Made by a program: the position numbers and the translations under genes
Shown: positions 41,643-49,538 of the stretch, in pieces
Layout: every line of letters begins with the position of its first letter
Numbering within the stretch: the first letter of the stretch is position 1
From: Streptomyces sp. GESEQ-4
Lineage (GTDB): Bacteria; Actinomycetota; Actinomycetes; Streptomycetales; Streptomycetaceae
NCBI RefSeq assembly: GCF_017948455.1
Contig: NZ_JAFFSU010000011.1
Span: 62,001-126,000, forward strand
Reading direction: 5' to 3'
Length of the DNA: 64,000 nucleotides
Notes under the pieces: generated by a model
Told to the model about the DNA's origin: nothing
The model's database searches: none
The model's input: the letters and a program-made list of their open reading frames with translations, nothing else

Positions 41643-42662
41643 ATGACGAGCATGTCGAGGGCGCGGGTGGCCCGACGGATCGCGGCCGGCGCGGCGTACG
41701 GGGGCGGCGGGATCGGCCTGGCCGGCGCCGCGGCCGTGGGGCTGCTGCTGGCGGAGGTGCAGCTGGCCAAGCGCCATGTGAGCAACGGCACGTCACCCCA
41801 CCCGCCGAACGCGGACGGCCGGTACGGCGACGCCTGCACCACCCCTGAGTCCCCGCCCCTGCGGCTGGCGATGCTGGGCGACTCCACGGCCTCCGGCCAG
41901 GGTGTCCGCCGGGCCGGCCAGACACCGGGCGCGCTGCTCGCCTCCGGGCTCGCGGCGGTGGCGGAACGGCCCGTGGAGCTGCGGAACGTGGCGCTGCCGG
42001 GGGCCTGCTCGGACGACCTGGACCGCCAGGTGTCGTTGCTTCTTTCGGACCCGGCGCTCGCGCCCGACGTCTGCGTGATCATGATCGGCGCGAACGACGT
42101 GACGAACCGGATGCCGCCGACGCGCTCGGTGCGTCATCTCTCGGCGGCGGTACGGCGGCTGCGCACCGCGGGCGCGGAGGTGGTCGTCGGCACCTGCCCC
42201 GACCTCGGCACGATCGAGCCGGTCCAGCAGCCGTTGCGCTGGCTGGCCCGCCGGGCGTCCCGCCAATTGGCGGCGGCCCAGACGATCGGCACGGTCGAGC
42301 AGGGCGGGCGGACGGTGTCGCTGGGCGACCTGCTGGGCCCCGAGTTCGCGGCGAATCCGCGGGAACTCTTCGGCCCCGACCACTACCACCCCTCGGCGGA
42401 GGGTTACGCCACCGCCGCCATGGCCGTCCTTCCCACGGTCTGCGCCTCCCTCGGCCTCTGGCCGGCGGAGGAGGAGCGCCCCGACGCCTCCCGCCGCGAG
42501 GGCTTCCTCCCGGTGGCCCGCGCCGCGGCCGAGGCCGCCTCGGAGGCCGGCACGGAGGTCACGGCAGCGATGCCGACGGGACCGCGGGGGCCGTGGGCAC
42601 TGCTGAAGCGGAGGCGGCGCCGCCGGGTGACGGTCACGGACCCGGCGCCGCAACCGTCGTAG
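41643..42662 (+). CDS. SGNH/GDSL-type hydrolase, membrane-anchored or secreted
   Basis: A 339-residue esterase/lipase-like protein. An N-terminal hydrophobic stretch (about residues 11-36) suggests a signal anchor. Catalytic blocks are MLGDSTASGQG (Ser of GDS, about residue 79), MIGANDVTN (Asn block) and DHYHPSAEGY (Asp/His pair, about residue 245). The C-terminus is Arg-rich. Possible starts are 41622, 41643 and 41652; GAGGAGG at 41624-41630 favours 41643. The substrate is unknown. Confidence 0.85.
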   Translation: MTSMSRARVARRIAAGAAYGGGGIGLAGAAAVGLLLAEVQLAKRHVSNGTSPHPPNADGRYGDACTTPESPPLRLAMLGDSTASGQGVRRAGQTPGALLASGLAAVAERPVELRNVALPGACSDDLDRQVSLLLSDPALAPDVCVIMIGANDVTNRMPPTRSVRHLSAAVRRLRTAGAEVVVGTCPDLGTIEPVQQPLRWLARRASRQLAAAQTIGTVEQGGRTVSLGDLLGPEFAANPRELFGPDHYHPSAEGYATAAMAVLPTVCASLGLWPAEEERPDASRREGFLPVARAAAEAASEAGTEVTAAMPTGPRGPWALLKRRRRRRVTVTDPAPQPS

Positions 42663-42795
42663 CACCACCCAAAAAGCAAGCGCTTAGAAAACTGCGGTCA
42701 GTGTCACACCGCCACACACGTGACCGACTCCATACGTACGGGTAACTTCCCAACCAGCCCAGCCCGATATCCGCCCGTACGCCAATGGAGCCGTG

Positions 42796-44013
42796 ATGCC
42801 CGAAGCCGTGATCGTCTCGACCGCCCGCTCCCCCATCGGCCGCGCCGGCAAGGGCTCCCTCAAGGACCTGCGCCCGGACGACCTGACCGCCACGATCATC
42901 CAGGCGGCCCTCGCCAAGATTCCCGAGCTCGACCCCAGGGACATCGACGACCTGATGCTCGGCTGCGGCCTCCCCGGCGGCGAGCAGGGCCACAACCTCG
43001 GCCGCATCGTCGCCGTACAGATGGGCATGGACCACCTCCCCGGCTGCACGATCACCCGCTACTGCTCCTCGTCCCTCCAGACGAGCCGCATGGCCCTGCA
43101 CGCCATCAAGGCCGGCGAGGGCGACGTCTTCATCTCGGCCGGCGTCGAGATGGTGTCCCGCTACGCCAACGGCTCCTCCGACATGCCCGGCGCACGCAAC
43201 CCGCTGTTCGCCGACGCCGAGGCCCGCACCGCCGCCGTGGCCGAGTCCGAGGGCTCCACCTGGCACGACCCGCGGGAGGACGGCCTCCTCCCCGACCCGT
43301 ACATCGCCATGGGCCAGACCGCCGAGAACCTCGCCCGGGCGAAGGGCATCACCCGCCAGGACATGGACGAGTTCGGCGTCCGCTCGCAGAACCTCGCCGA
43401 GGAAGCCATCAAGAACGGCTTCTGGGAGCGCGAGATCACCCCGGTCACCCTCCCCGACGGCACCGTCATCAGCAAGGACGACGGCCCCCGCCCCGGCGTC
43501 ACCATGGAGGGCGTGGCAGGCCTGAAGCCGGTCTTCCGCCCCGACGGCCTGGTCACCGCCGGCAACTGCTGCCCCCTGAACGACGGCGCCGCCGCGGTCG
43601 TGATCATGTCCGACACCAAGGCCCGCGAGCTCGGCCTCACGCCCCTCGCCCGCATCGTCTCCACCGGCGTCTCGGGCCTGTCCCCCGAGATCATGGGCCT
43701 CGGCCCGGTGGAGGCCAGCAAGCAGGCCCTCCAGCGCGCCGGCCTGACGATCGACGACATCGACCTGGCCGAGATCAACGAGGCGTTCGCCGCACAGGTG
43801 ATCCCCTCCTACCGCGACCTGGGCATCGACCTCGACAAGCTGAACGTCAACGGCGGCGCCATCGCCGTGGGCCACCCCTTCGGCATGACCGGCGCCCGCA
43901 TCACCACCACGCTCATCAACTCCCTCCAGTTCCACGACAAGCAGTTCGGCCTGGAGACGATGTGCGTCGGCGGCGGCCAGGGCATGGCCATGGTCATCGA
44001 GCGCCTGAGCTGA
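42796..44013 (+). CDS. Acetyl-CoA C-acyltransferase (thiolase)
   Basis: A 405-residue thiolase. The nucleophile is Cys90 in TRYCSSSLQTSRMA. The conserved GAIAVGHPFGMTGAR holds the catalytic His, and CVGGGQGMAMV near the C-terminus holds the second catalytic Cys. It is of the degradative/biosynthetic acetyl-CoA acetyltransferase type, working in beta-oxidation or acetoacetyl-CoA formation. The ATG at 42796 is preferred over the GTG at 42793 for spacing from GGAG. No other fatty-acid genes adjoin it. A strong terminator follows. Confidence 0.93.
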   Translation: MPEAVIVSTARSPIGRAGKGSLKDLRPDDLTATIIQAALAKIPELDPRDIDDLMLGCGLPGGEQGHNLGRIVAVQMGMDHLPGCTITRYCSSSLQTSRMALHAIKAGEGDVFISAGVEMVSRYANGSSDMPGARNPLFADAEARTAAVAESEGSTWHDPREDGLLPDPYIAMGQTAENLARAKGITRQDMDEFGVRSQNLAEEAIKNGFWEREITPVTLPDGTVISKDDGPRPGVTMEGVAGLKPVFRPDGLVTAGNCCPLNDGAAAVVIMSDTKARELGLTPLARIVSTGVSGLSPEIMGLGPVEASKQALQRAGLTIDDIDLAEINEAFAAQVIPSYRDLGIDLDKLNVNGGAIAVGHPFGMTGARITTTLINSLQFHDKQFGLETMCVGGGQGMAMVIERLS

Positions 44014-44051
44014 ACCTCTAGGTAGTCAACTCGCGACCCAGCGTGAGTCTT

Positions 44052-44092
44052 CGGCCCAGAACCCGTGAAACTCCAAGGTTCTGGGCCGTTTT
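44052..44092 (+). terminator. Intrinsic terminator after the thiolase gene
   Basis: A perfect 12-base stem (CGGCCCAGAACC / GGTTCTGGGCCG) is followed immediately by TTTT, about 40 bases after the thiolase stop. It is a textbook Rho-independent terminator. Confidence 0.93.
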
Positions 44093-44285
44093 GTGATCCA
44101 ATCTCCCCCAGGATGTGACCTATCTCCCTCGTGAGAGGGATTTACGCAGCTCAGAGCCGTTTCACGACCAAACACCAGGCCCAAAGACCTGTCCCATTCG
44201 TGACGTTACGCACTGACAGCGGGATAGTCCTCCCTTCAAGCTGATGTAGGAAGTCGGGGGTCGACTTTGAACCGGGAGTACGTCA

Positions 44286-45071
44286 GTGAGCGCCATGCCG
44301 ATCGCCTTGCTGCTCACCACGGCCGCCACAGGCGCCGTGGGCGTCGCCGTCCTGCGCACCCTCGTGGTGCTGCGCCGGCAGGTCGCGGCCCTGCACACCG
44401 AGCTGGCCGAGAGCCGCACCACCGCACGCCCGCGCGTGCCCGCCGCACGCCCCTCCGCCGACGTCGATGAGATACGCGCCGCCGTGGCCGAGGCCCTCGC
44501 CGAGGAGCGCGAGCGCGAGCTGGCCGAGGCGCGCGCCTTCTGGGCCGCCCAGGAGGCCCGTGACACCGACGCGCCGACCCTGCTGGGTCTCACCGACAGC
44601 GAGCTGTTCCTGCCCCGCCAGAGCGACTTCGCGGGCCTGGAACCGCTCGAGCCGGTCAGCGAGCCGGGCACGGACACCGACGAGTACGCCTCAGACTCCC
44701 CCGAGTTGGCCGCGGCCCGCCGCCGCCACCCCTCCCACCCGGACTTCGTCCCCGTCCAGTCACCGGTCGTGGGCGACCACGAGCGCACCGTAGCCACCCT
44801 CGAAGAACTCGCCGCCGACCGCGTAGAACTCACCGACGTCCGCCCCGGCCCCCTCGGCACCCTCGACGTCTACGTCTTCGCCGACGGCACCACCCTCTGC
44901 ATGACCCCCGGCCACCGAGAAACCGCAGAACGCCTCGCAACAGCCCTCACCCAGGGCAAAACCCCCACCCTCCTGGGCGGCTCAGGCATCTCAGGTGCGT
45001 ACACGCTGACGTTCGAGTGCGGCGAAGAGACGGTCTACATCTTGGCGGACAGGGTCATAGCGTCGCTCTAG
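44286..45071 (+). CDS. Conserved protein of unknown function with N-terminal membrane anchor
   Basis: A 261-residue protein. Residues 3-28 form a hydrophobic segment. A charged helical region (about 30-95, with AEERERELAEARAF) looks like a coiled coil. The C-terminal 100 residues form an alpha/beta region (TLDVYVFADGTTLCMTPGHR, YTLTFECGEETVYILADRVI). GTG start with GGGAG upstream. An inverted repeat TCCCTC-gtga-GAGGGA at 44125-44140 lies in its upstream region. Family not recognised. Confidence 0.75.
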   Translation: MSAMPIALLLTTAATGAVGVAVLRTLVVLRRQVAALHTELAESRTTARPRVPAARPSADVDEIRAAVAEALAEERERELAEARAFWAAQEARDTDAPTLLGLTDSELFLPRQSDFAGLEPLEPVSEPGTDTDEYASDSPELAAARRRHPSHPDFVPVQSPVVGDHERTVATLEELAADRVELTDVRPGPLGTLDVYVFADGTTLCMTPGHRETAERLATALTQGKTPTLLGGSGISGAYTLTFECGEETVYILADRVIASL

Positions 45072-45097
45072 CCTTCAGACGCCGGGGAACTGCATGT

Positions 45098-45134
45098 CCC
45101 TAAGGGGCGCGGGGAACTGCGCGACAAGCCACAA
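45098..45134. repeat. Dispersed 40-base intergenic repeat, copy 3
   Basis: A shortened copy of the unit at 19063 and 32615: CCCTAAGGGGCGC then GGGGAACTGCGCGACAAGCC. It lies between two converging genes (45071 and 45159), again a terminator position. Confidence 0.7.
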
Positions 45135-45158
45135 CGCACCCGCAGACGCCAACGCGCC

Positions 45159-45470
45159 CTAGACCCCCGCCCTCTTCTGCGCATCAACCACCATCTGCAC
45201 AGCCTCCTCGACTTCCCCCTCGCTCTGAAGTACGAGAGCCAAGTCATGCACAGCAACGGTGATTTGATCAGCAGCAGCGAACATCCCCGCATCCGGCATC
45301 TCCCGAGGCTCGACCTCAGGCGCCTCCACCAGCTGGGCCCGCCGGGCCAACTCCCTGGCCAACCCCAAAGCCTCAGCGGCAGCGCCCCGCTGCAAGCGGC
45401 TTTGCGGAGCCGCCCGCAACCGATCGGCAAAGTGATCCACAGCTCGAGTCAACGGCGTCGTATCAACCAC
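45159..45470 (-). CDS. Small conserved protein of unknown function
   Basis: A 103-residue, largely helical, acidic protein (VDHFADRLRAAPQSRLQRGA, ALGLARELARRAQLVEAPEV, EVEEAVQMVVDAQKRAGV) from a GTG start. It has no signal peptide or membrane span. I recognise no domain. It diverges from the DUF4287 gene. Confidence 0.65.
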   Translation of the reverse strand: MVDTTPLTRAVDHFADRLRAAPQSRLQRGAAAEALGLARELARRAQLVEAPEVEPREMPDAGMFAAADQITVAVHDLALVLQSEGEVEEAVQMVVDAQKRAGV

Positions 45471-45572
45471 GCACCGAGCCTACGCAGTCCCCCCGCACTG
45501 TTGCCAACACGCGAACGCTCAGGCACGGTGACCTGAAGGACCGGCTTACATCCCATGCGTCCGGAGGCGCCG

Positions 45573-45803
45573 ATGTCCCACGTCCTCTCTGAGGAGACCC
45601 ACCGCAACATGCTCGCCCGTATCCCCCACTGCACCGGTCGTGAAGTCTCCGACTGGCTCCGCACCGTCGACGAAGGCCCCGCCCTCTTCCGCTTCGAGGA
45701 GAAGGTCAGCTGGCTCCGGCACGAACACAACCTCGCGTACGGCCACGCGAAGGCGATCATTCACGAGTACGACCTGAGGAGGGCCGCGCGCAAGTTCTTC
45801 TAG
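45573..45803 (+). CDS. DUF4287-like small protein
   Basis: A 76-residue protein. SWLRHEHNLAYGHAKAIIHEY is the hallmark of the DUF4287 domain, which is of unknown function. The start at 45573 has GGAGG six bases upstream; an earlier ATG at 45555 lacks one. A strong hairpin terminator follows within 20 bases. Confidence 0.8.
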   Translation: MSHVLSEETHRNMLARIPHCTGREVSDWLRTVDEGPALFRFEEKVSWLRHEHNLAYGHAKAIIHEYDLRRAARKFF

Positions 45804-45818
45804 GCGCGCACAAACGGA

Positions 45819-45848
45819 GAAGGGCCCCGAGCGAACCCGGGGCCCTTC
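45819..45848. terminator. Hairpin terminator between convergent genes
   Basis: An 11-base perfect stem (GAAGGGCCCCG / CGGGGCCCTTC) with an 8-base loop lies just after the DUF4287 gene and before the converging Bax-inhibitor gene's end. Confidence 0.85.
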
Positions 45849-45887
45849 CGCACGACCGACTCAGATCAGACGCAGCTCATCGCTGCC

Positions 45888-46799
45888 TCAGTCGGAACTG
45901 TTGAGGATCGCGATGATCCGCAGGAACTCCATGTAGATCCAGACCAGCGTCAGCGTGAGGCCGAAGGCCGCCAGCCACGCCTCCTCACGCGGCGCGCCGT
46001 ACGCGATGCCGTCCTCGACCTGCTTGAAGTCCAGGGCGAGGAAGCACGCGCCGAGCAGGATGCCGACGACACCGAAGATGATGCCGAGCGGGCCGCTGCG
46101 GAATCCGAGGCCGTCGCCGCCGCCGAAGACGGCGAACAGCATGTTGACGACCATCAGCAGGATGAAGCCGAGCGCGGCCGCCATCACGAAGCCGTAGAAC
46201 CGGCGGTTGACGCGGATCCAGCCCGCCTTGTACGCCACCAGCACACCGGCGAAGACCGCCATCGTGCCGAGCACGGCCTGCATGGCCGCCCCGTCGGCGA
46301 TGCGGTTGTCGACGATGTTGGACAGGACGCCGAGGAAGACACCCTCGAACGCCGCGTACGCCAGGATCAGCGCAGGCGAGGCCTTGCGCTTGAAGGACTG
46401 GACCAGGGCCAGGACCATGCCGATCAGCGCGGCACCGATGCCGATGCCGTACGACCGGCTGATGTTCGCGTCGTCGACCGGCAGCAGCGCCCAGGCGAGC
46501 GCGGCCGTGACGATCAGAACGCCGAGCGTGGTACCGGTGCGCATGATGACGTCGTCGATCGTCATGCGGCCGGTGGTGACCGGGGCCTGCGGCGGAGCGC
46601 CCTGCTGCAGGTCCTGCTGGGCGTACGGGTTCTGCGCGTAGGGGTTCTGCGCGTACGGGTTGCCGGCCTGCGGCTGCGCGTACGGGCTGCCCTGCGTGCC
46701 CACAGCTGCGCCCCCGGCCTGCGGCGCGGTGTTGAAGCCCGCGTGGCCGTTGTCGCGGCTGAACCCCCGTCGCGAGAAGACCGGGTTGCTGCTCCTCAT
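45888..46799 (-). CDS. Bax inhibitor-1/YccA family membrane protein
   Basis: A 303-residue protein with about seven membrane spans in the C-terminal 210 residues (from RTGTTLGVLIVTAALAWALL to LTLVWIYMEFLRIIAIL), the pattern of the Bax inhibitor-1 family. The N-terminal 75 residues are polar and Gln/Ala/Gly-rich with tandem NPYAQ repeats (NPYAQNPYAQNPYAQ). I chose the ATG at 46797-46799 because GGAGGAGTGAA lies directly upstream. Members act in ion homeostasis or membrane stress; the role in Streptomyces is unclear. Confidence 0.9.
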   Translation of the reverse strand: MRSSNPVFSRRGFSRDNGHAGFNTAPQAGGAAVGTQGSPYAQPQAGNPYAQNPYAQNPYAQQDLQQGAPPQAPVTTGRMTIDDVIMRTGTTLGVLIVTAALAWALLPVDDANISRSYGIGIGAALIGMVLALVQSFKRKASPALILAYAAFEGVFLGVLSNIVDNRIADGAAMQAVLGTMAVFAGVLVAYKAGWIRVNRRFYGFVMAAALGFILLMVVNMLFAVFGGGDGLGFRSGPLGIIFGVVGILLGACFLALDFKQVEDGIAYGAPREEAWLAAFGLTLTLVWIYMEFLRIIAILNSSD

Positions 46800-46998
46800 T
46801 TCACTCCTCCATGGCCACCCTGTGTGGCTGCCTTGGCTCAAGAGTAATAGGTAGGCAAAGGATTGACCCTAGTGCTTGGGGAGGATCTTTCCCTCGTCGT
46901 GCTGCGCAACACGCTACGCGGGCGCTTGATTCCCGGCACGGGAGGGCCGCACTCATGACCAACCTGCGACATTGACCTCCCCACCCCTCCCCCGCACT

Positions 46999-48174
46999 TC
47001 ACTCGAACGGAAAGCCCGTGTACCCCTCGGCGAGGTCCGTCTCGGCCGCCCGGGACGCCGCGATCCGCTCCAGCCGGGCCAGCTGGAGCCGGTCCTCGAA
47101 GGCGGAGGCGTCGGGGGTGCGGTGCAGCAGGGTCGTCATGTCGTAGGAGAACCGCTCGGCCTGCCACACCCGCCGCAGACAGGTCTCCGAATAGGCGTCG
47201 AGCCGCTCCGCCGAACCGGTCTCCCTCTCGTACGACAGTGCCCGCGCGAAGGTGACGACGTCCCCGACAGCCAGGTTCAGCCCCTTCGCCCCGGTGGGCG
47301 GCACGATGTGCGCGGCGTCCCCGGCGAGGAAGAGCCGCCCGTGCCGCATGGGTTCATGGACGTACGACCGCATGGGCGTGACCGACTTCTGGGTGATCGG
47401 CCCGCGCTCCAGCCGCCAGTCGTCGGCGGTCTCGAAGCGCCGCTCCAGTTCGTCCCAGATCGCCTCGTCGGACCACTCCTGCGCGTCGGTGCCTTCCGGC
47501 ACCTGGAGGTAGAGCCGGGACACGGACGGGGAGCGCATGGACAGGAGGGCGAAGCCGCGGTCGTGGCGGGCGTAGACCAGCTCGTCGTGGGAGGGCGGTA
47601 CGTCGGCGAGGATGCCGAGCCAGCCGAACGGGTACGTCCGTTCGAACGTGCGGGTGAGTTCGGCGGGGATCGCCTGCCGGGCCACTCCCCAGAAGCCGTC
47701 GCAGCCGACGACGTACTCACACTCCAGGACGTCCTCACGCCCCTCGTGCCGGAAGCGCACCCGCGGGCTGCCGGTCTCCGCGCCCTCGACGGCCAGCGCC
47801 TCGGCGTCGAACAGCAGCGGGCCGCCCTCCTTGAGCTGGAGGGCGATGAGGTCCTTGCAGACCTCGGTCTGCGCGTACACCATCACGGACCGGCCGCCGG
47901 TCAGCTCCGGGAAGTCGACGCGGTGGCGCCTGCGGTCGAAGCGCAGCTCGATACCGTCGTGCCGCAGCCCCTCCCGGTCCATCCGCTCCCCGGCCCCGGC
48001 CGCGCGCAGCACGTCCACCGTGCCCTGCTCCAGGATCCCGGCGCGCTGCCGCTGCTCCACGTAGGCACGGTCGCGGCTCTCCAGGACGACCGAGTCGATC
48101 CCGGCGTTGTGGAGCAGCCGGGCGAGGAGGAGCCCGGCGGGGCCGGCTCCGATGATGCCGACGGTCGTGCGCAT
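46999..48174 (-). CDS. pobA: 4-hydroxybenzoate 3-monooxygenase (PobA-type flavoprotein)
   Basis: A 391-residue class A FAD monooxygenase producing protocatechuate. It has the FAD motif IIGAGPAGLLLARLL at residues 7-21, VVLESRDRAYVEQRQRAGIL (a PobA-type substrate/FAD region), YVVGCDGFWGVAR, and LFLAGDAAHIVPPTGAKGLN near residue 285. Its length matches PobA. It is a single gene. A perfect palindrome about 35 bases upstream of its start is a likely operator. bldA lies just upstream on the same strand. Confidence 0.9.
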   Translation of the reverse strand: MRTTVGIIGAGPAGLLLARLLHNAGIDSVVLESRDRAYVEQRQRAGILEQGTVDVLRAAGAGERMDREGLRHDGIELRFDRRRHRVDFPELTGGRSVMVYAQTEVCKDLIALQLKEGGPLLFDAEALAVEGAETGSPRVRFRHEGREDVLECEYVVGCDGFWGVARQAIPAELTRTFERTYPFGWLGILADVPPSHDELVYARHDRGFALLSMRSPSVSRLYLQVPEGTDAQEWSDEAIWDELERRFETADDWRLERGPITQKSVTPMRSYVHEPMRHGRLFLAGDAAHIVPPTGAKGLNLAVGDVVTFARALSYERETGSAERLDAYSETCLRRVWQAERFSYDMTTLLHRTPDASAFEDRLQLARLERIAASRAAETDLAEGYTGFPFE

Positions 48175-48208
48175 CGATCGCTCCGTTCACATGGTGAGTG
48201 TTCGCGTA

Positions 48209-48224
48209 GTGAATTTTTATTCAC
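48209..48224. promoter_or_regulatory. Palindromic operator candidate upstream of pobA
   Basis: GTGAAT-TTTT-ATTCAC is a perfect six-base inverted repeat in an A/T-rich stretch 35-50 bases before the pobA start. Its position suits a repressor or activator site, for example of an IclR-type PobR or similar regulator. No regulator gene is adjacent. Confidence 0.5.
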
Positions 48225-48306
48225 CATTTTCTGAACGCGAGTCTCCGACGGCGCAGGCACGAAGTCAAGAAGCGGCCGCGAAGGCGGCCGCGCGGAGGTC
48301 GGAAGG

Positions 48307-48389
48307 TGCCCGGAACCGGACTTGAACCGGTACGCCCGCGAGGGGCAGCGAGGTTTAAGCTCGCCGTGTCTGCATTCCACCATCCGGGC
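48307..48389 (-). tRNA. bldA: tRNA-Leu, anticodon UAA (bldA)
   Basis: On the minus strand an 83-base cloverleaf with a long variable arm. The acceptor GCCCGGA (48383-48389) pairs with TCCGGGC (48308-48314), with discriminator A at 48307. The anticodon stem GCGAG/CTCGC encloses loop CTTAAAC, so the anticodon is TAA (48355-48357 on the plus strand). The variable arm is GCCC..GGGC and the T-loop TTCAAGT lies in ACCGG/CCGGT. In Streptomyces the only tRNA reading UUA is BldA, the developmental regulator, and this sequence matches the bldA gene I remember. The next bases read CCT, so CCA is not fully encoded. A possible -10 (TAGGCT, complement of 48418-48423) precedes it. Confidence 0.96.
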
Positions 48390-48767
48390 AGGCCATGGGC
48401 TCCGCATCGAGGTTCCGAGCCTATCGGGGCGCATCCCTCGAACAGCGGACGGGCGAACCGATGTTGTCTTATTTTATTGACGCCTGAGGGTGCATCAGCA
48501 CTTGGAACGGGCCATCCGCACTTGCCACCAGCCTTTCGTGCGGCACCGGGCGGCGTATACGGAATGACGGAATTTCACCGTCCGAACGAGGGGGCTCCAC
48601 CTGTTCTTGACAGGTCGAGCGTCATCCCCAGGTATGACACAACTGCCCGCGGTCCGACCGAAGTCGCCCCCCGGAACCAGAACAGCGGGTGACTACAAGG
48701 CGAGGGACGGCCGGGACGATGGATGACGTCCCCAGAACATCACCGTCGTCCTCAGGAGTGCCTACTC
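48390..48767. other. Intergenic region between bldA and the ABC exporter genes
   Basis: These 378 bases must hold the bldA promoter (minus strand) and that of the ABC exporter (plus strand). The A/T-rich stretch near 48466-48480 stands out. On the plus strand TTGACA at 48607-48612 is followed by TATGAC at 48633, a spacing too long to be convincing. No gene was found. Confidence 0.4.
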
Positions 48768-49538
48768 GTGACCACCGCATCCATCGCCGGCCGCGCCACC
48801 GCCGTGGCCGCGCGCGCCACGGATCTGTCGAAGATCTACGGACAGGGCGAGACCCAGGTGGTCGCCCTCGACCGGGTCTCCATCGAGTTCCGCCAGGCCG
48901 AGCTCACCGCGATCATGGGCCCGTCCGGGTCCGGCAAGTCCACGCTGATGCACTGCGTGGCGGGCCTGGACACCTTCTCCTCCGGTTCCGTGCGCATCGG
49001 TGAGACCGAGCTGGGCTCCCTGAAGGACAAGCAGCTGACGAAGCTGCGCCGGGACAAGATCGGCTTCATCTTCCAGGCGTTCAACCTGCTGCCGACGCTG
49101 ACGGCGCTGGAGAACATCACGCTGCCCATGGACATCGCCGGCCGCAAGCCGGACAAGCAGTGGCTGAACAACGTGATCGAGATGGTGGGTCTGCGGGACC
49201 GGCTGAGCCACCGCCCCACCCAGCTCTCCGGCGGCCAGCAGCAGCGCGTCGCGGTCGCCCGCGCGCTCGCCTCCCGGCCCGAGATCATCTTCGGCGACGA
49301 GCCGACCGGGAACCTCGACTCGCGCTCCGGCGCCGAGGTGCTGGGCTTTCTGCGCAACTCCGTACGGGAGTTGGGGCAGACGGTCGTGATGGTCACGCAC
49401 GACCCGGTGGCCGCCGCGTACGCGGACCGCGTGGTCTTCCTCGCCGACGGCCGGATCGTCGACGAGATGTACCGGCCGACCGCGGACAGCGTGCTCGACT
49501 TCATGAAGCAGTTCGACGCGAAGGGCCGCACCAGCTGA
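48768..49538 (+). CDS. MacB/LolD-type ABC transporter ATP-binding protein
   Basis: A 256-residue ATPase with Walker A GPSGSGKSTLMH near residue 58, Q-loop IFQAFNLLP, signature LSGGQQQRVAVARAL, Walker B IIFGDEPTGNLD and THDPVAAAYADRV. I chose the GTG at 48768 because AGGAG lies about ten bases upstream; an ATG at 48723 has no such site. Its stop shares one base with the start of the FtsX-like permease gene. Confidence 0.94.
   Translation: MTTASIAGRATAVAARATDLSKIYGQGETQVVALDRVSIEFRQAELTAIMGPSGSGKSTLMHCVAGLDTFSSGSVRIGETELGSLKDKQLTKLRRDKIGFIFQAFNLLPTLTALENITLPMDIAGRKPDKQWLNNVIEMVGLRDRLSHRPTQLSGGQQQRVAVARALASRPEIIFGDEPTGNLDSRSGAEVLGFLRNSVRELGQTVVMVTHDPVAAAYADRVVFLADGRIVDEMYRPTADSVLDFMKQFDAKGRTS

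Noticed and set aside
48607..48638. TTGACA ... TATGAC promoter for the ABC exporter
   Set aside because: The spacing of 20 bases is too long for a normal sigma-70-type promoter.
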